A stretch of DNA of 64,000 nucleotides from JBJHAX01 sp050480705. GTDB taxonomy: Bacteria; Actinomycetota; Nitriliruptoria; Nitriliruptorales; Nitriliruptoraceae. The DNA lies in the NCBI GenBank assembly GCA_050480705.1, contig JBJHAX010000005.1, positions 25,993 to 89,992 of the forward strand, read 5' to 3'. This document shows positions 26,189 through 34,029 of the stretch, piece after piece; position 1 is the first letter of the stretch; every line of letters begins with the position of its first letter. The notes beneath the pieces are model-generated. The model was given only the letters and a program-made list of their open reading frames with translations, was not told the DNA's origin and did not search any database. The position numbers and the translations under genes were made by a program.

Positions 26189-26207
26189 GTAGTTTACTAA
26201 GCGTTAG
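26189..26207. promoter_or_regulatory. candidate regulatory box GTAGTT-N2-CTAA-N3-TTAG (site 1)
   Basis: The 19-base element GTAGTTTACTAAGCGTTAG lies between the end of the 380-residue membrane protein gene and the cupredoxin gene at 26097. Its core CTAA-GCG-TTAG is a palindrome. It matches the element at 31840-31858 at 15 of 19 positions, including all of GTAGTT, CTAA and TTAG. Presumed operator for the cupredoxin transcript. Confidence 0.55.
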
Positions 26208-27346
26208 GCTGGCTGTCGAATCGTCACTCCTGGATCGTCGTGCGGTGTCGCGGTCGACGCCGCACGCCGCCGTTCGGACACGACGACGAGTGCGACCGCT
26301 ACGGACTGCATCAGTCCGAGCGCGATTGTGGCGCGAACCAGGCCGTCGGGCCACAGCGTCGGGAACTGGGATGCGGCGAGCATGGGGAGATGGACCAGCC
26401 CCTGGTGGTAGAGCACCCCGCCTGAAGCGATCGCGAGTGCGAGCACCCGGCCGTCACGTCCCCACCGCGCCCAGGCAGCACCGCCGAGTCCGATCGCGAG
26501 GAAGAGCGAGGTGTGGAGTATCCCGAACAGCTCGTCCAGCGGATCGGACGGGAAGGCGACGAGATCGTCCACGAGATGGATCAGGTTGGCTCCGGCGACG
26601 GCCGCGATCACCAGCGCCGTGCGTCGACGCAGTCGTTCGGGGTCGCGATGCGCTCCGAGAAACGCCAGTGCGAGCACAACCGTGGCGGCGACGATCCACG
26701 GCCATGGTGACGGTGGATCGACCCAGACGAGCTCGCCGCGCACGTCCAGCCGCTGCCCGTCGAGCGTCAGCGGCAGTTCCCAGGCCGCGAAGCTTCCCGC
26801 TGCGTCGTCCGCGTGGCCGATCGGTCCCACGAGTTCGGCACGCATCGCTGCCAGCGCCACCGGCGACGCCTCGACGAACGCGGGTGGCTGCGGTGACATC
26901 CAGTGGGTGCGATGGTCATGCCATATCCACTCAGGGTTGCTGCTGACGTGCCGCCACAGCGGTGGCGCGCTCGCATCGACGTCCGGTGGGATCGCGACGT
27001 CGCCGTAGCGCGCCCGGTTGAGCCAGGCGGCGGGCGAGCGTGCGTTCTCGTGCACGCCGTCGGGGCCGATGCGCACGTAGGGCTCCCCGTCGTAGCCCTC
27101 GACGACGAGCGTGGCGTCGAGCTCGTTGGTGACGCCGATGAGAAGGCCGCCGGTGTAGACCGTCACCTCGACGCCCTGGGGCGTGGGATCTGCGACGACG
27201 CGGCTGGCGACGTTGGTCGTCTCCGCGGTGCGCGTGTGCGCGGATGCCGGTGAGGTCGAGCCGGCGACGAACGCGGCCGTGATAATGACGAGCAGGACGC
27301 AGCGTTCGACGGCCGCCGGCCTGCGGGTTCGCGTCACCTGGCTCAC
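26204..27346 (-). CDS. exported/membrane protein of the heme-copper cluster, unknown function
   Basis: A 380-residue protein with a signal peptide ending in ASAHT, a ~190-residue extracytoplasmic domain (TNELDATLVVEGYDGEPYV; WHDHRTHWMSP) and about five C-terminal membrane helices. The HDHRTHWM segment is His-rich and could bind metal. GTG 27346 overlaps the ctaB stop as GTGA. I recall similar uncharacterised actinobacterial proteins but no function. Being last in the oxidase-like operon suggests an assembly role. Confidence 0.65.
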   Translation of the reverse strand: MSQVTRTRRPAAVERCVLLVIITAAFVAGSTSPASAHTRTAETTNVASRVVADPTPQGVEVTVYTGGLLIGVTNELDATLVVEGYDGEPYVRIGPDGVHENARSPAAWLNRARYGDVAIPPDVDASAPPLWRHVSSNPEWIWHDHRTHWMSPQPPAFVEASPVALAAMRAELVGPIGHADDAAGSFAAWELPLTLDGQRLDVRGELVWVDPPSPWPWIVAATVVLALAFLGAHRDPERLRRRTALVIAAVAGANLIHLVDDLVAFPSDPLDELFGILHTSLFLAIGLGGAAWARWGRDGRVLALAIASGGVLYHQGLVHLPMLAASQFPTLWPDGLVRATIALGLMQSVAVALVVVSERRRAASTATPHDDPGVTIRQPA

Positions 27347-28254
27347 GTGAAGAATCCGGCGATCCCGATCGCGATGAAGACCCCCGCGAGGTAGGCATTG
27401 GACGAATGGAACGTGCGCCACGCACGCGACGGACTCGGATCGGCGACGAGCGCGAACGCGCGTGCGACGAACCAGGCGCCGCCTGCGGCGAGTGCGACCG
27501 CGAGCGGGATGCCGCCGACACCGGACGCGGGAACGGCGAGGGTGGCCAGCGCAGTCGCGACGGCATAGCCAGCACCGTGCTGTGCTGCGCGTTTCGGACC
27601 GGCGACGATCGGCAGCATCGGCACGCCGGCCTGTCCGTAGTCTGATCCGGTGCCGATCGCGAGCGCCCAGAAGTGGATGGGCGTCCACGACACGACGACG
27701 ACGAACATCGCGATCGCGGGCAAGCCCACCTCGCCGGTGACCGCAGCCCAGCCGATCAGGGGCGGAGCAGCTCCCGCAGCACCGCCGACGACGATGTTCT
27801 GGGGGGTTCGTCGTTTGAGCCAGCAGGTGTACAGGCCGACGTACCACGCCCATGCGCCGAAGGTCAGTGCTGCGGCGAGCGTGCCCGCGATCATGTAGAG
27901 CGCAACGGTGCCGGCTATCAGAAGCCCTGCGGCGAACGTCAGGGCGGAGCGCGGGCTCACGCGTCCCGAGGGCAGCGGCCGGTGCGCCGTGCGACGCATC
28001 TTCGCGTCGATGTCGCGGTCGATGACCATGTTCACGGCGTGCGCCGACCCGGAGACGAACGCGCCGCCGGTGACCGTGGCTGCCAGCAGCGCGGCGCCCG
28101 GCCAGCCGCCCGCCGCCGCGATCATCGCGGGGACGGTCGTGATGAGCAGCAGCTCGACGATCCTCGGCTTGGTGAGCGCGATGTGGTCGGCGACGACGCG
28201 CCACCGGCCGGCCGCGGTCGTCTCCGCGGCCAGCGGGGCGCTCGACGCCGTCAC
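27343..28254 (-). CDS. ctaB: protoheme IX farnesyltransferase (heme O synthase)
   Basis: A 303-residue UbiA-family prenyltransferase with about nine membrane helices. The Asp-rich motif NMVIDRDIDAKMRRTAHRPL and the second loop WTPIHFWALAIG are diagnostic. It attaches a farnesyl group to heme b to make heme O, which CtaA then oxidises to heme A. GTG 28254 starts one base after the stop codon of the subunit I gene, so it is in the same operon. Confidence 0.95.
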   Translation of the reverse strand: MTASSAPLAAETTAAGRWRVVADHIALTKPRIVELLLITTVPAMIAAAGGWPGAALLAATVTGGAFVSGSAHAVNMVIDRDIDAKMRRTAHRPLPSGRVSPRSALTFAAGLLIAGTVALYMIAGTLAAALTFGAWAWYVGLYTCWLKRRTPQNIVVGGAAGAAPPLIGWAAVTGEVGLPAIAMFVVVVSWTPIHFWALAIGTGSDYGQAGVPMLPIVAGPKRAAQHGAGYAVATALATLAVPASGVGGIPLAVALAAGGAWFVARAFALVADPSPSRAWRTFHSSNAYLAGVFIAIGIAGFFT

Positions 28255-28255
28255 C

Positions 28256-30022
28256 TCAGCCCACCGGCCAGGCTTGCGACAGGTTCAGATGCGCCGCGAG
28301 GTACATGATCACGAACCACGCCAGGAACACGAGCACCAGGACGTAGGTGCCGGGCGCCTCGAAGCGTGCCCAGCGCCCCTTGAGTCCCGGGGTGAGTTCG
28401 GCGTGATGATCGAGCTGCGGCACACGCTCCACCGGCGCTTCGCCGCGTGCCGCCGCCATCTGGGAGGCGAACACGATCTGCAGGCCTTCGTCGCCGCGCT
28501 CGGTGCGCTCGCCCCAGAACAGCGTCGCCACCATGTTCCAGACGAACATTGCTCCGCCCACCACCGCGATGACGGCGCCCACCGAGATGAGCAGCATCAC
28601 CGATGGGATCATGCCGCCGGCGCCGTAGAGGTCGACGGTCAGTGGCGATGCCGTGTAGTCGAGGTCGGAGACACGCCGCGGCACGCCGCGCTGGCCGGCG
28701 TAGAGCATGCCGAGCGTGAGGATCGCCAGCCCGATAGCGAAGACGTACGGCTGCCAGCGGGCCATCGTGACGTGCCGCAGCTTGCGCCGACTGAGCAGGG
28801 GCACCAGGTAGTACGAGATCCCCATGAACGCCAGCGTGGTGCCCGACACGACGGTGGCGTGGAAGTGCCCCACGACGAACAGCGTGTTGTGGATGAGCAT
28901 GTTCAGTTGCATCGTGCCCATGAGCACGCCCGTCACCCCGGCGATGAACCCGAAGTACACGATGCTCAGCACCAGCGAGGAGAAGCCTGGCTCCCGCCAG
29001 GGCGCCTTCTTCAACCATCCGAACAGGCCACGGGTGAATCCGCGTTCCCGCTGTGCGACCTCGATCGCCGCAGGGATCGAGAACGCGTGGATGAGGCTCG
29101 CCAGCACCGCCAGGTAGAGGAAGTAGCTGGTGTTCATGATGCGGTGGCTCGTGCCCAGACCCGGGTCGACGAGCAGGTGGTGGACCGCGCCAAGGTGGAT
29201 GAAGGCGATGTAGAGCAGGAACGCGAAGCGGCTCAGGCCCTCGTTGACAGGGCGCCCTCCGAGGGTCAGTGCGATCAGCGCGTACCACACGGCGACCATC
29301 GCGGCCAGGTTGACCTGCTGCGCGCCGTGCCCGATACCCCAGAAGAACAGGCGGTACGTGGCGGGATCGACGCCGTCGATGACCCCGATCGAATCGAGGA
29401 ACAACATGCCGTAGGCGACCGCGCCCGTTCCGAGCGCATAGATCGCGATGACCGCCGCGGCGACGAGGCCGTAGACGACCAGGGGCAGCGACCCTTCGTA
29501 GGTCCGCTCGCGCCGTGCGACGACGATGTTGGCGAAGAAGTGGATGCAGGCGACGAGCACACCGACGGCGAACAGCAGCACGCCCAGGTAGTACAGCGGG
29601 TGTGCCGTCAGCGGCGGATAGGCCGTGAACATCACGGTCGCCTGCCCCGTGAACATCGCCCATTGGGCCAGTGCCACGCCGACAACCATCATGACGAAGT
29701 TCGCCCAGGCGACCTTCGGGGCGAGCATGCGGGCGTTGAGCAGGACCGTGGAGCCGAAGTACAGCGCCGCGACCTCGAAGAACAGGATCCAGAACAGCAG
29801 CATGGTGGCGCCGTGGCTCGCAAGCAGGCGGTACCACCAGTCGTCGTTGATCGGCAGGCCCTGCCGTTGCAGGGCGATGAGGATCGCCATGACGCCGCCT
29901 GCTGCGAGCAGGACGACCGCCACCACGGCATTGGCCAGGGTGTGTCGTTGTCCGGCGAGGCTGACCCTGAAGCCGGTGACCTCGCAGTCGCGGAAGGTCG
30001 GCGTGTCGATGGTTGCGCTCAC
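28256..30022 (-). CDS. heme-copper oxidase superfamily subunit I, atypical (Gln in place of active-site Tyr; eNOR-like)
   Basis: A 588-residue, roughly 13-helix subunit I. Metal ligands visible: low-spin heme H70 (ASHGATML) and H388; CuB H232 (GIGHGAQQVN), H281 and H282 (AVHHLLVDPG); high-spin heme H386 (GHFHATV). In oxygen reductases of the A and B classes, the residue four after the first CuB His is the cross-linked Tyr. Here it is Q236. That loss, in a B-class-like protein with a CuA subunit, suggests a nitric oxide reductase of the eNOR type or another non-oxygen-reducing enzyme. Operon order is ctaA, small subunit, subunit II, subunit I, ctaB. Start GTG 30022 follows GAGGGAAG. Confidence 0.8.
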   Translation of the reverse strand: MSATIDTPTFRDCEVTGFRVSLAGQRHTLANAVVAVVLLAAGGVMAILIALQRQGLPINDDWWYRLLASHGATMLLFWILFFEVAALYFGSTVLLNARMLAPKVAWANFVMMVVGVALAQWAMFTGQATVMFTAYPPLTAHPLYYLGVLLFAVGVLVACIHFFANIVVARRERTYEGSLPLVVYGLVAAAVIAIYALGTGAVAYGMLFLDSIGVIDGVDPATYRLFFWGIGHGAQQVNLAAMVAVWYALIALTLGGRPVNEGLSRFAFLLYIAFIHLGAVHHLLVDPGLGTSHRIMNTSYFLYLAVLASLIHAFSIPAAIEVAQRERGFTRGLFGWLKKAPWREPGFSSLVLSIVYFGFIAGVTGVLMGTMQLNMLIHNTLFVVGHFHATVVSGTTLAFMGISYYLVPLLSRRKLRHVTMARWQPYVFAIGLAILTLGMLYAGQRGVPRRVSDLDYTASPLTVDLYGAGGMIPSVMLLISVGAVIAVVGGAMFVWNMVATLFWGERTERGDEGLQIVFASQMAAARGEAPVERVPQLDHHAELTPGLKGRWARFEAPGTYVLVLVFLAWFVIMYLAAHLNLSQAWPVG

Positions 30023-30047
30023 GATGCTTCCCTCGCGTCCGATTCGG

Positions 30048-30605
30048 TCAGTCGACGACGATCAGGCCGGTCATCACGTGATGGCCGAGCCCGCAGTACT
30101 CGTTGCAGACGATCGGGAACTCGCCCGTCTCGTCCGGGGTGATGCGGATGACGTACAGGTAGCCGGGCAGCACCTGGAAGTTCAGGTTGACCGGCTGCAG
30201 CGACAGCCCGTGCTGGACGTCGGTCGACGACACGAGCAAGCGGTAGGTCTCACCCTTCTGCAGCTGCAGGACGGGTCGGAACGCGAACTGGTTCGCGTGC
30301 AGGTAGACGTCGCTGCCGGGCGGGGGTGCGACAACCGCGGCCCCGGCGATCTCGTCGACCTGATACTCGTCGACGAACGCCTCGACTTCGGCGGCGAACA
30401 CCGCGGGATGGATTCGGTAGGACTCGATGGGTGTCTGCTGCTGGCCGATGCCCAGCCAGATGTACATCCCGCTGAAGAGGATCAGGCACCACACGAACGC
30501 GATCGTCAGCCAACGCCGCTCGTCGGGGCCGAGTTTTGTCCACCAGCGCTCGGGGGGAGGCAGGAGGGTCGAGCGAACCTCCGTGTTGCCCTGGTCGCTG
30601 TTCAT
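30048..30605 (-). CDS. heme-copper oxidase subunit II with CuA site
   Basis: A 185-residue subunit II with one N-terminal membrane helix (about 33-54, LTIAFVWCLILFSGMYIWLG) and a cupredoxin domain. The CuA ligands are complete: H132 (DVQHGL), C167, C171, H175 and M178 in CNEYCGLGHHVM, with E169 in the loop. A single membrane helix is typical of B-class enzymes. GAGGAGG precedes ATG 30605. It accepts electrons from a cytochrome c or cupredoxin and hands them to subunit I. Confidence 0.9.
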   Translation of the reverse strand: MNSDQGNTEVRSTLLPPPERWWTKLGPDERRWLTIAFVWCLILFSGMYIWLGIGQQQTPIESYRIHPAVFAAEVEAFVDEYQVDEIAGAAVVAPPPGSDVYLHANQFAFRPVLQLQKGETYRLLVSSTDVQHGLSLQPVNLNFQVLPGYLYVIRITPDETGEFPIVCNEYCGLGHHVMTGLIVVD

Positions 30606-30618
30606 CCGATCCTCCTCG

Positions 30619-30804
30619 TCATCGGGTGCCCCATGTGGGCAGTTCCGCCAATTCCCACAGGCCCCATCCGAGATAGAGCAGGCCGGGAACGACGACGCTG
30701 ATGGCGATCAGCAGCCAGATGTTGTCGAGCATCCGCTGCTGCCACGGTGTCTCTCCGCCTGCCGTGCGGTCAGGTGGTGACGTGCTCTCGTCGTGCTGGT
30801 TCAC
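30619..30804 (-). CDS. small single-helix subunit of the heme-copper enzyme
   Basis: A 61-residue protein with a polar N-terminus and one C-terminal membrane helix (IWLLIAISVVVPGLLYLGWG). Its position directly before subunit II matches the small subunit IIa found with B-class enzymes. GTG 30804 overlaps the ctaA stop as GTGA and has GAGGAGG upstream. Confidence 0.75.
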   Translation of the reverse strand: MNQHDESTSPPDRTAGGETPWQQRMLDNIWLLIAISVVVPGLLYLGWGLWELAELPTWGTR

Positions 30805-31787
30805 ACCAGGACCTCCTCACGGGTGTGGCCGGCGGTGCCGGACGGGTCGTCGTTGCTGCTCGTCGGAGAAAGCGCCAGTGCCCCCGCGAGGACGAGCGCG
30901 GTCCACAGCCAGCTCGCCACTGCGAGGTGCGCGATGGCGCTCGCGACATGGGCCTCGGTCAGCACGTTCGTGATACCGAGCGCGACCTGCAGCGCGACGA
31001 GCGCAACCGCGACCGTCGCCAGGCGCGCGATCCACACGGTTGGTGGGCGACGGTGCTGGCGGCGCAGGCGTACCGCGAGGGCGATGACCGCTGCGGCGAC
31101 CAGGTAGCCGCCCGCGCGGTGGGTGACATGGAGGACCTCGCGCATGTGGCCTGTCCACGCGTCGGCGGTCAGCCAGATCGGGAATGCGTTGAAGACGTGT
31201 GCGGCGCCCCGGCCGGTCGCCTGCCCACCGAGTGCCGACTGTGCGAGCACGAGGCCTGCGACCACCAGCGCCCAGGTGCCCGATCGGTGCAGCGCCGCCG
31301 TGTCGGTTCCGGTGCTGTTGGACAGGCCCGGAGCAGCGGGCGCGCGGGAGCGCACGGCGATCACGACCAGGCAGGCGACGATGATGAACGACATGGCCAG
31401 GTGCGAGGTGACCAGGCCTGCACGCAGGTGGAGCAGCACGACCGCAGCCCCGAGGCCGGCCTGGATGATCACCAGGACCGCAGCGATGGTCGTGAGCCGC
31501 AGTGGCCAGCGGTCGCGGTGCCGGTGCCGCCACGTCCAGATGAGCAGGGCGGCGATCATCATCCCGACGACGCCGGCCCACAGGCGGTGGCTGTGCTCGA
31601 GCCACATGTGCAGGTCAGCGGGTGGAATCCACTGCCCGTAGCACGCCGGCCAGTCCGGGCAGGCGAGCCCCGAGTCCGTTGCCCTGACCGCACCCCCCAT
31701 GGCGATGAGCAGCAGCGTCGCCACGATGCTCGCCGATGCGAGCCGTCGGATACCCGCGGCGGGGTCCGGCTGGGGGCTCCCGGTCAC
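30801..31787 (-). CDS. ctaA: heme A synthase
   Basis: A 328-residue COX15/CtaA protein with eight membrane helices. Heme-ligand His are seen in LEHSHRLWAG, TSHLAMS, VTHRAGGY and IAHLAVAS. The loop GLACPDWPACYGQW carries the Cys pair of many bacterial CtaA proteins. It converts heme O to heme A. It opens the minus-strand operon, so the enzyme encoded downstream probably carries heme A or O. GTG 31787 with GGGAG upstream; candidate operators lie at 31840-31886. Confidence 0.93.
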   Translation of the reverse strand: MTGSPQPDPAAGIRRLASASIVATLLLIAMGGAVRATDSGLACPDWPACYGQWIPPADLHMWLEHSHRLWAGVVGMMIAALLIWTWRHRHRDRWPLRLTTIAAVLVIIQAGLGAAVVLLHLRAGLVTSHLAMSFIIVACLVVIAVRSRAPAAPGLSNSTGTDTAALHRSGTWALVVAGLVLAQSALGGQATGRGAAHVFNAFPIWLTADAWTGHMREVLHVTHRAGGYLVAAAVIALAVRLRRQHRRPPTVWIARLATVAVALVALQVALGITNVLTEAHVASAIAHLAVASWLWTALVLAGALALSPTSSNDDPSGTAGHTREEVLV

Positions 31788-31839
31788 GATCGTGCTCCCG
31801 TCCCTGGTGCATCATTCACGCGATCACGCGCGGATGCAA

Positions 31840-31886
31840 GTAGTTCGCTAACCATTAGCCTAACACTAACACTTAGTTGTAGGCTA
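31840..31886. promoter_or_regulatory. tandem palindromes between divergent ctaA operon and cupredoxin gene
   Basis: Two palindromes lie 18 bases apart centre to centre: GCTAA-CCA-TTAGC (31847-31859) and ACTAA-CAC-TTAGT (31865-31877). The first is part of the 19-base box at 31840-31858 (GTAGTT-CG-CTAA-CCA-TTAG), also found at 26189-26207. The second extends into a 14-3-14 inverted repeat (31856-31886) whose arms, TAGCCTAACACTAA and TTAGTTGTAGGCTA, match at 12 of 14 positions. A repressor or activator here would control both divergent transcripts. Confidence 0.65.
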
Positions 31887-31968
31887 CGGGAAATGCGTGG
31901 CCGGGCCCGCTTCGCAACACTTGCGCGACCCGGGTCCGCCCGCTCGCCGACGACGAGGAGCACGCAAC

Positions 31969-32343
31969 GTGCGCATGGTTGCCACCCCAATCCTTCCCGC
32001 CGTCGCGGTGTCCCTGCTGGCCGCCGTGACGATGGCCTGCGCTGCTGCTCCCGCCGAGATCGCTGCGGCGGTGGAAGACGTCGACGTCGTCGTGGTCATG
32101 GAGGACATCTACTTCGAACCCGACCGCATCGAGGTGGCTGCCGGCGAGCCGATCGAGGTCCTGCTCGTCAACGAGGGCGGCATCGTCCACGACCTGGTGA
32201 CCGACGACTGGGAGAGCGGGGAGATCCGGCCGGGACGCACCGGCGTCGTCACCGCCTCGTTCAGCGAGTCCGTCGTCGCCTGGTGCTCGATTCCTGGCCA
32301 CCGTGACGCGGGCATGGAACTCGAGATCGTGGTCAGCCCGTGA
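31969..32343 (+). CDS. cupredoxin-domain protein (second copy)
   Basis: A 124-residue exported protein: N-terminal hydrophobic signal (AVAVSLLAAVTMAC), then a cupredoxin domain (YFEPDRIEVAAGEPIEVLLV) with type-1 copper ligands His in GGIVHDLV and Cys-His-Met in WCSIPGHRDAGM. It may be a lipoprotein, although the lipobox TMAC is not ideal. GTG 31969 is preferred because GAGGAG (31955-31960) is at the right distance; ATG 31975 is an alternative. Divergent from ctaA and coupled by GTGA to the radical SAM gene. Confidence 0.85.
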   Translation: MRMVATPILPAVAVSLLAAVTMACAAAPAEIAAAVEDVDVVVVMEDIYFEPDRIEVAAGEPIEVLLVNEGGIVHDLVTDDWESGEIRPGRTGVVTASFSESVVAWCSIPGHRDAGMELEIVVSP

Positions 32344-33524
32344 GCGCATCGACGATCCGCACGCCACGTCGTGACGTCGGACGTCAACCCTTCATCGTCA
32401 TCTGGGAAGTGACGCGGGCGTGCAGCCTGGTGTGCCAGCACTGCCGTGCCGACGCGCAGACGGCCCGCCATCCCTTCGAGCTGAGTACGCGGGAGGCAAT
32501 GGCGATGCTGGACGATCTTGCGTCGCTGCCGCCGCCTCGGCCGCTCATCGTGTTGACCGGTGGTGACCCGTTCGAACGCGACGATCTCGCCGACCTCGTC
32601 GCCCATGGAACGGCACGCGGCCTCGGCGTGGCGCTGTCACCGTCGGTCACTCCACGGCTGACCCGCCCGGTCCTCGAGGAACTGCGCGACGCCGGCGCGA
32701 AGGCGGTCTCGTTGTCGTTGGACGGCCCCGACGCGGTGACACACGACACCTTCCGCGGCGTCGATGGCGTGTTCGACGCGACGCTTCGGGCGGCCGAGCT
32801 CGTCAGGCAGGCCGGCCTGCGGCTGCAGATCAACACCACCGTGACCCGGAACAGCGCACCACGGCTCCCAGAAGTCCTCGACATCGTGGTCGAGCACGAG
32901 GCGTCGCTGTGGAGCGTGTTCTTTCTCGTGCCGACCGGGCGCGGGCAAGCGTTGGACGCTCTGGATGCGCAGGGAACCGAGGACGTGCTGCACTGGCTGG
33001 GGGTGGTCGACCGCATCGTCGCGATCAAGGCGACCGAGGCCCCACAGCACCGTCGGGTCGTGCAGCAGCGGCACGACGGCGTCGACGACGGTCCTCGCGG
33101 GCCGCTGTTCGCGACGTTGATGCACGCAAGTCGCTCGATCCGTGGTCGGCCGCCTCGTCGACGTGTCGCCCGCGCGCCGATGGACGTCAACGCCGGCCGC
33201 GGCTTCGTGTTCGTCGATCACCTCGGTGTGGCGTATCCGAGCGGCTTCCTGCCCCTTGCCGTCGGATCGGTCCGGCAGACGCCGCTGTCGGTGCTCTACC
33301 GGGAGTCCCCGGTTCTGCGCATGCTGCGTGATCCCGACGCGCTCGGCGGCCGCTGCGGTGCGTGTCGGTACCGCGAGACCTGCGGTGGCTCGCGATCACG
33401 CGCCTTCGCCGTGCACGGCGATGTGTTCGCCGAGGACCCCAGCTGCCCCTACGACCCTTTGCGTGGCGGCGACGCCGGAGGCGCGACGTCGTCGGGAAGG
33501 ACGAACGTGCCGGCTTCCAACTGA
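32340..33524 (+). CDS. radical SAM/SPASM protein, TIGR04053-like
   Basis: A 394-residue radical SAM enzyme. The 4Fe-4S/SAM motif is CSLVCQHC near residue 28, followed by LTGGDPFERDDL. A SPASM-type C-terminal region has GRCGACRYRETCGGSRSRAF and a later PSCPY. The start (RQPFIVIWEVTRACSLVCQHC pattern) is that of the TIGR04053/AhbD-NirJ-like group, some of whose members modify heme. It is translationally coupled to a cupredoxin and sits beside heme A synthesis genes, so a heme or cofactor role is plausible but not shown. Confidence 0.8.
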   Translation: MSASTIRTPRRDVGRQPFIVIWEVTRACSLVCQHCRADAQTARHPFELSTREAMAMLDDLASLPPPRPLIVLTGGDPFERDDLADLVAHGTARGLGVALSPSVTPRLTRPVLEELRDAGAKAVSLSLDGPDAVTHDTFRGVDGVFDATLRAAELVRQAGLRLQINTTVTRNSAPRLPEVLDIVVEHEASLWSVFFLVPTGRGQALDALDAQGTEDVLHWLGVVDRIVAIKATEAPQHRRVVQQRHDGVDDGPRGPLFATLMHASRSIRGRPPRRRVARAPMDVNAGRGFVFVDHLGVAYPSGFLPLAVGSVRQTPLSVLYRESPVLRMLRDPDALGGRCGACRYRETCGGSRSRAFAVHGDVFAEDPSCPYDPLRGGDAGGATSSGRTNVPASN

Positions 33525-33934
33525 GCATCGTCGGCCATGATGTCGCCGAGCCGGGTAGCGCCGAGCACGTCCAGGAGCGCCTGCTGTGCTCGTGCCCAGG
33601 GAACGTGCACCGCGCACACGTCGTCCCATCGGCACGGCCCGCCCCGCAGCACGCAGGACGTCGATGGTTGCGCGTCGTCCACCGCGTGCAGCACGTCGAG
33701 GAGCGTCAGGTCATCGGCGGGGCGTGCCAGCGCATAGCCACCGTCGGGTCCGGCGACGGACGTCGCGACGCCCGAGCGAACGAGATCGGCGAGGATCTGG
33801 GGCACGTAGGTGGCGGGGATGTTCATCTCGTCGGCGATCGCGCGTGCCTTGCGGCGTCCGTCGCCGTGGTGGCGTGCGAGGTCCACGGCGGCACGGATCG
33901 CGTAGTCGGCACGACGACCAAGTTCGAGGCGCAT
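33449..33934 (-). CDS. Rrf2-family transcriptional regulator with Cys triad (NsrR/IscR-like)
   Basis: A 161-residue Rrf2 protein: winged helix at the N-terminus (RRADYAIRAAVDLA; ARAIADEMNIPATYVPQIL; GPDGGYALARP) and a Cys triad SCVLRGGPC-RWDDVC (C-x6-C-x5-C) where NsrR, RsrR and IscR bind an Fe-S cluster. Such regulators sense NO, redox state or cluster status. It faces the oxidase-like cluster, which fits an NO-responsive switch. The ATG is directly abutted by a palindrome (33935-33957). The 3' end overlaps the radical SAM gene by 76 bases on the opposite strand. Confidence 0.85.
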   Translation of the reverse strand: MRLELGRRADYAIRAAVDLARHHGDGRRKARAIADEMNIPATYVPQILADLVRSGVATSVAGPDGGYALARPADDLTLLDVLHAVDDAQPSTSCVLRGGPCRWDDVCAVHVPWARAQQALLDVLGATRLGDIMADDAQLEAGTFVLPDDVAPPASPPRKGS

Positions 33935-33957
33935 ACGTTTACGTTAGGTGTAAACGT
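33935..33957. promoter_or_regulatory. palindromic operator immediately upstream of the Rrf2 gene
   Basis: A perfect 8-base inverted repeat, ACGTTTAC and GTAAACGT, separated by 7 bases, ends exactly at the base before the Rrf2 start codon. No ribosome site fits between. On the minus strand TAACGT lies 7-12 bases before the ATG, the right place for a -10 of a leaderless transcript. Autoregulation by the Rrf2 protein is the simplest reading. Confidence 0.6.
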
Positions 33958-34029
33958 TCAGTTTCGCGAATCTGCACGCTTGCGCGCCTGCTCGTCGCGG
34001 GCGGGCTCCAACTTGACATGGAGAATAGG

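Noticed and set aside
27908..30142. 744-codon plus-strand open frame opposite the heme-copper subunit I gene
   Set aside because: It is antisense to well-recognised genes, rich in His/Arg/Asp/Gln, and results from high-GC codon use.
31847..31886. IdeR/DtxR box reading of the TTAGGCTAA core on the minus strand
   Set aside because: Only the central nine bases fit the 19-bp iron box; the flanks do not, and the symmetric CTAA-N3-TTAG units explain the sequence better.
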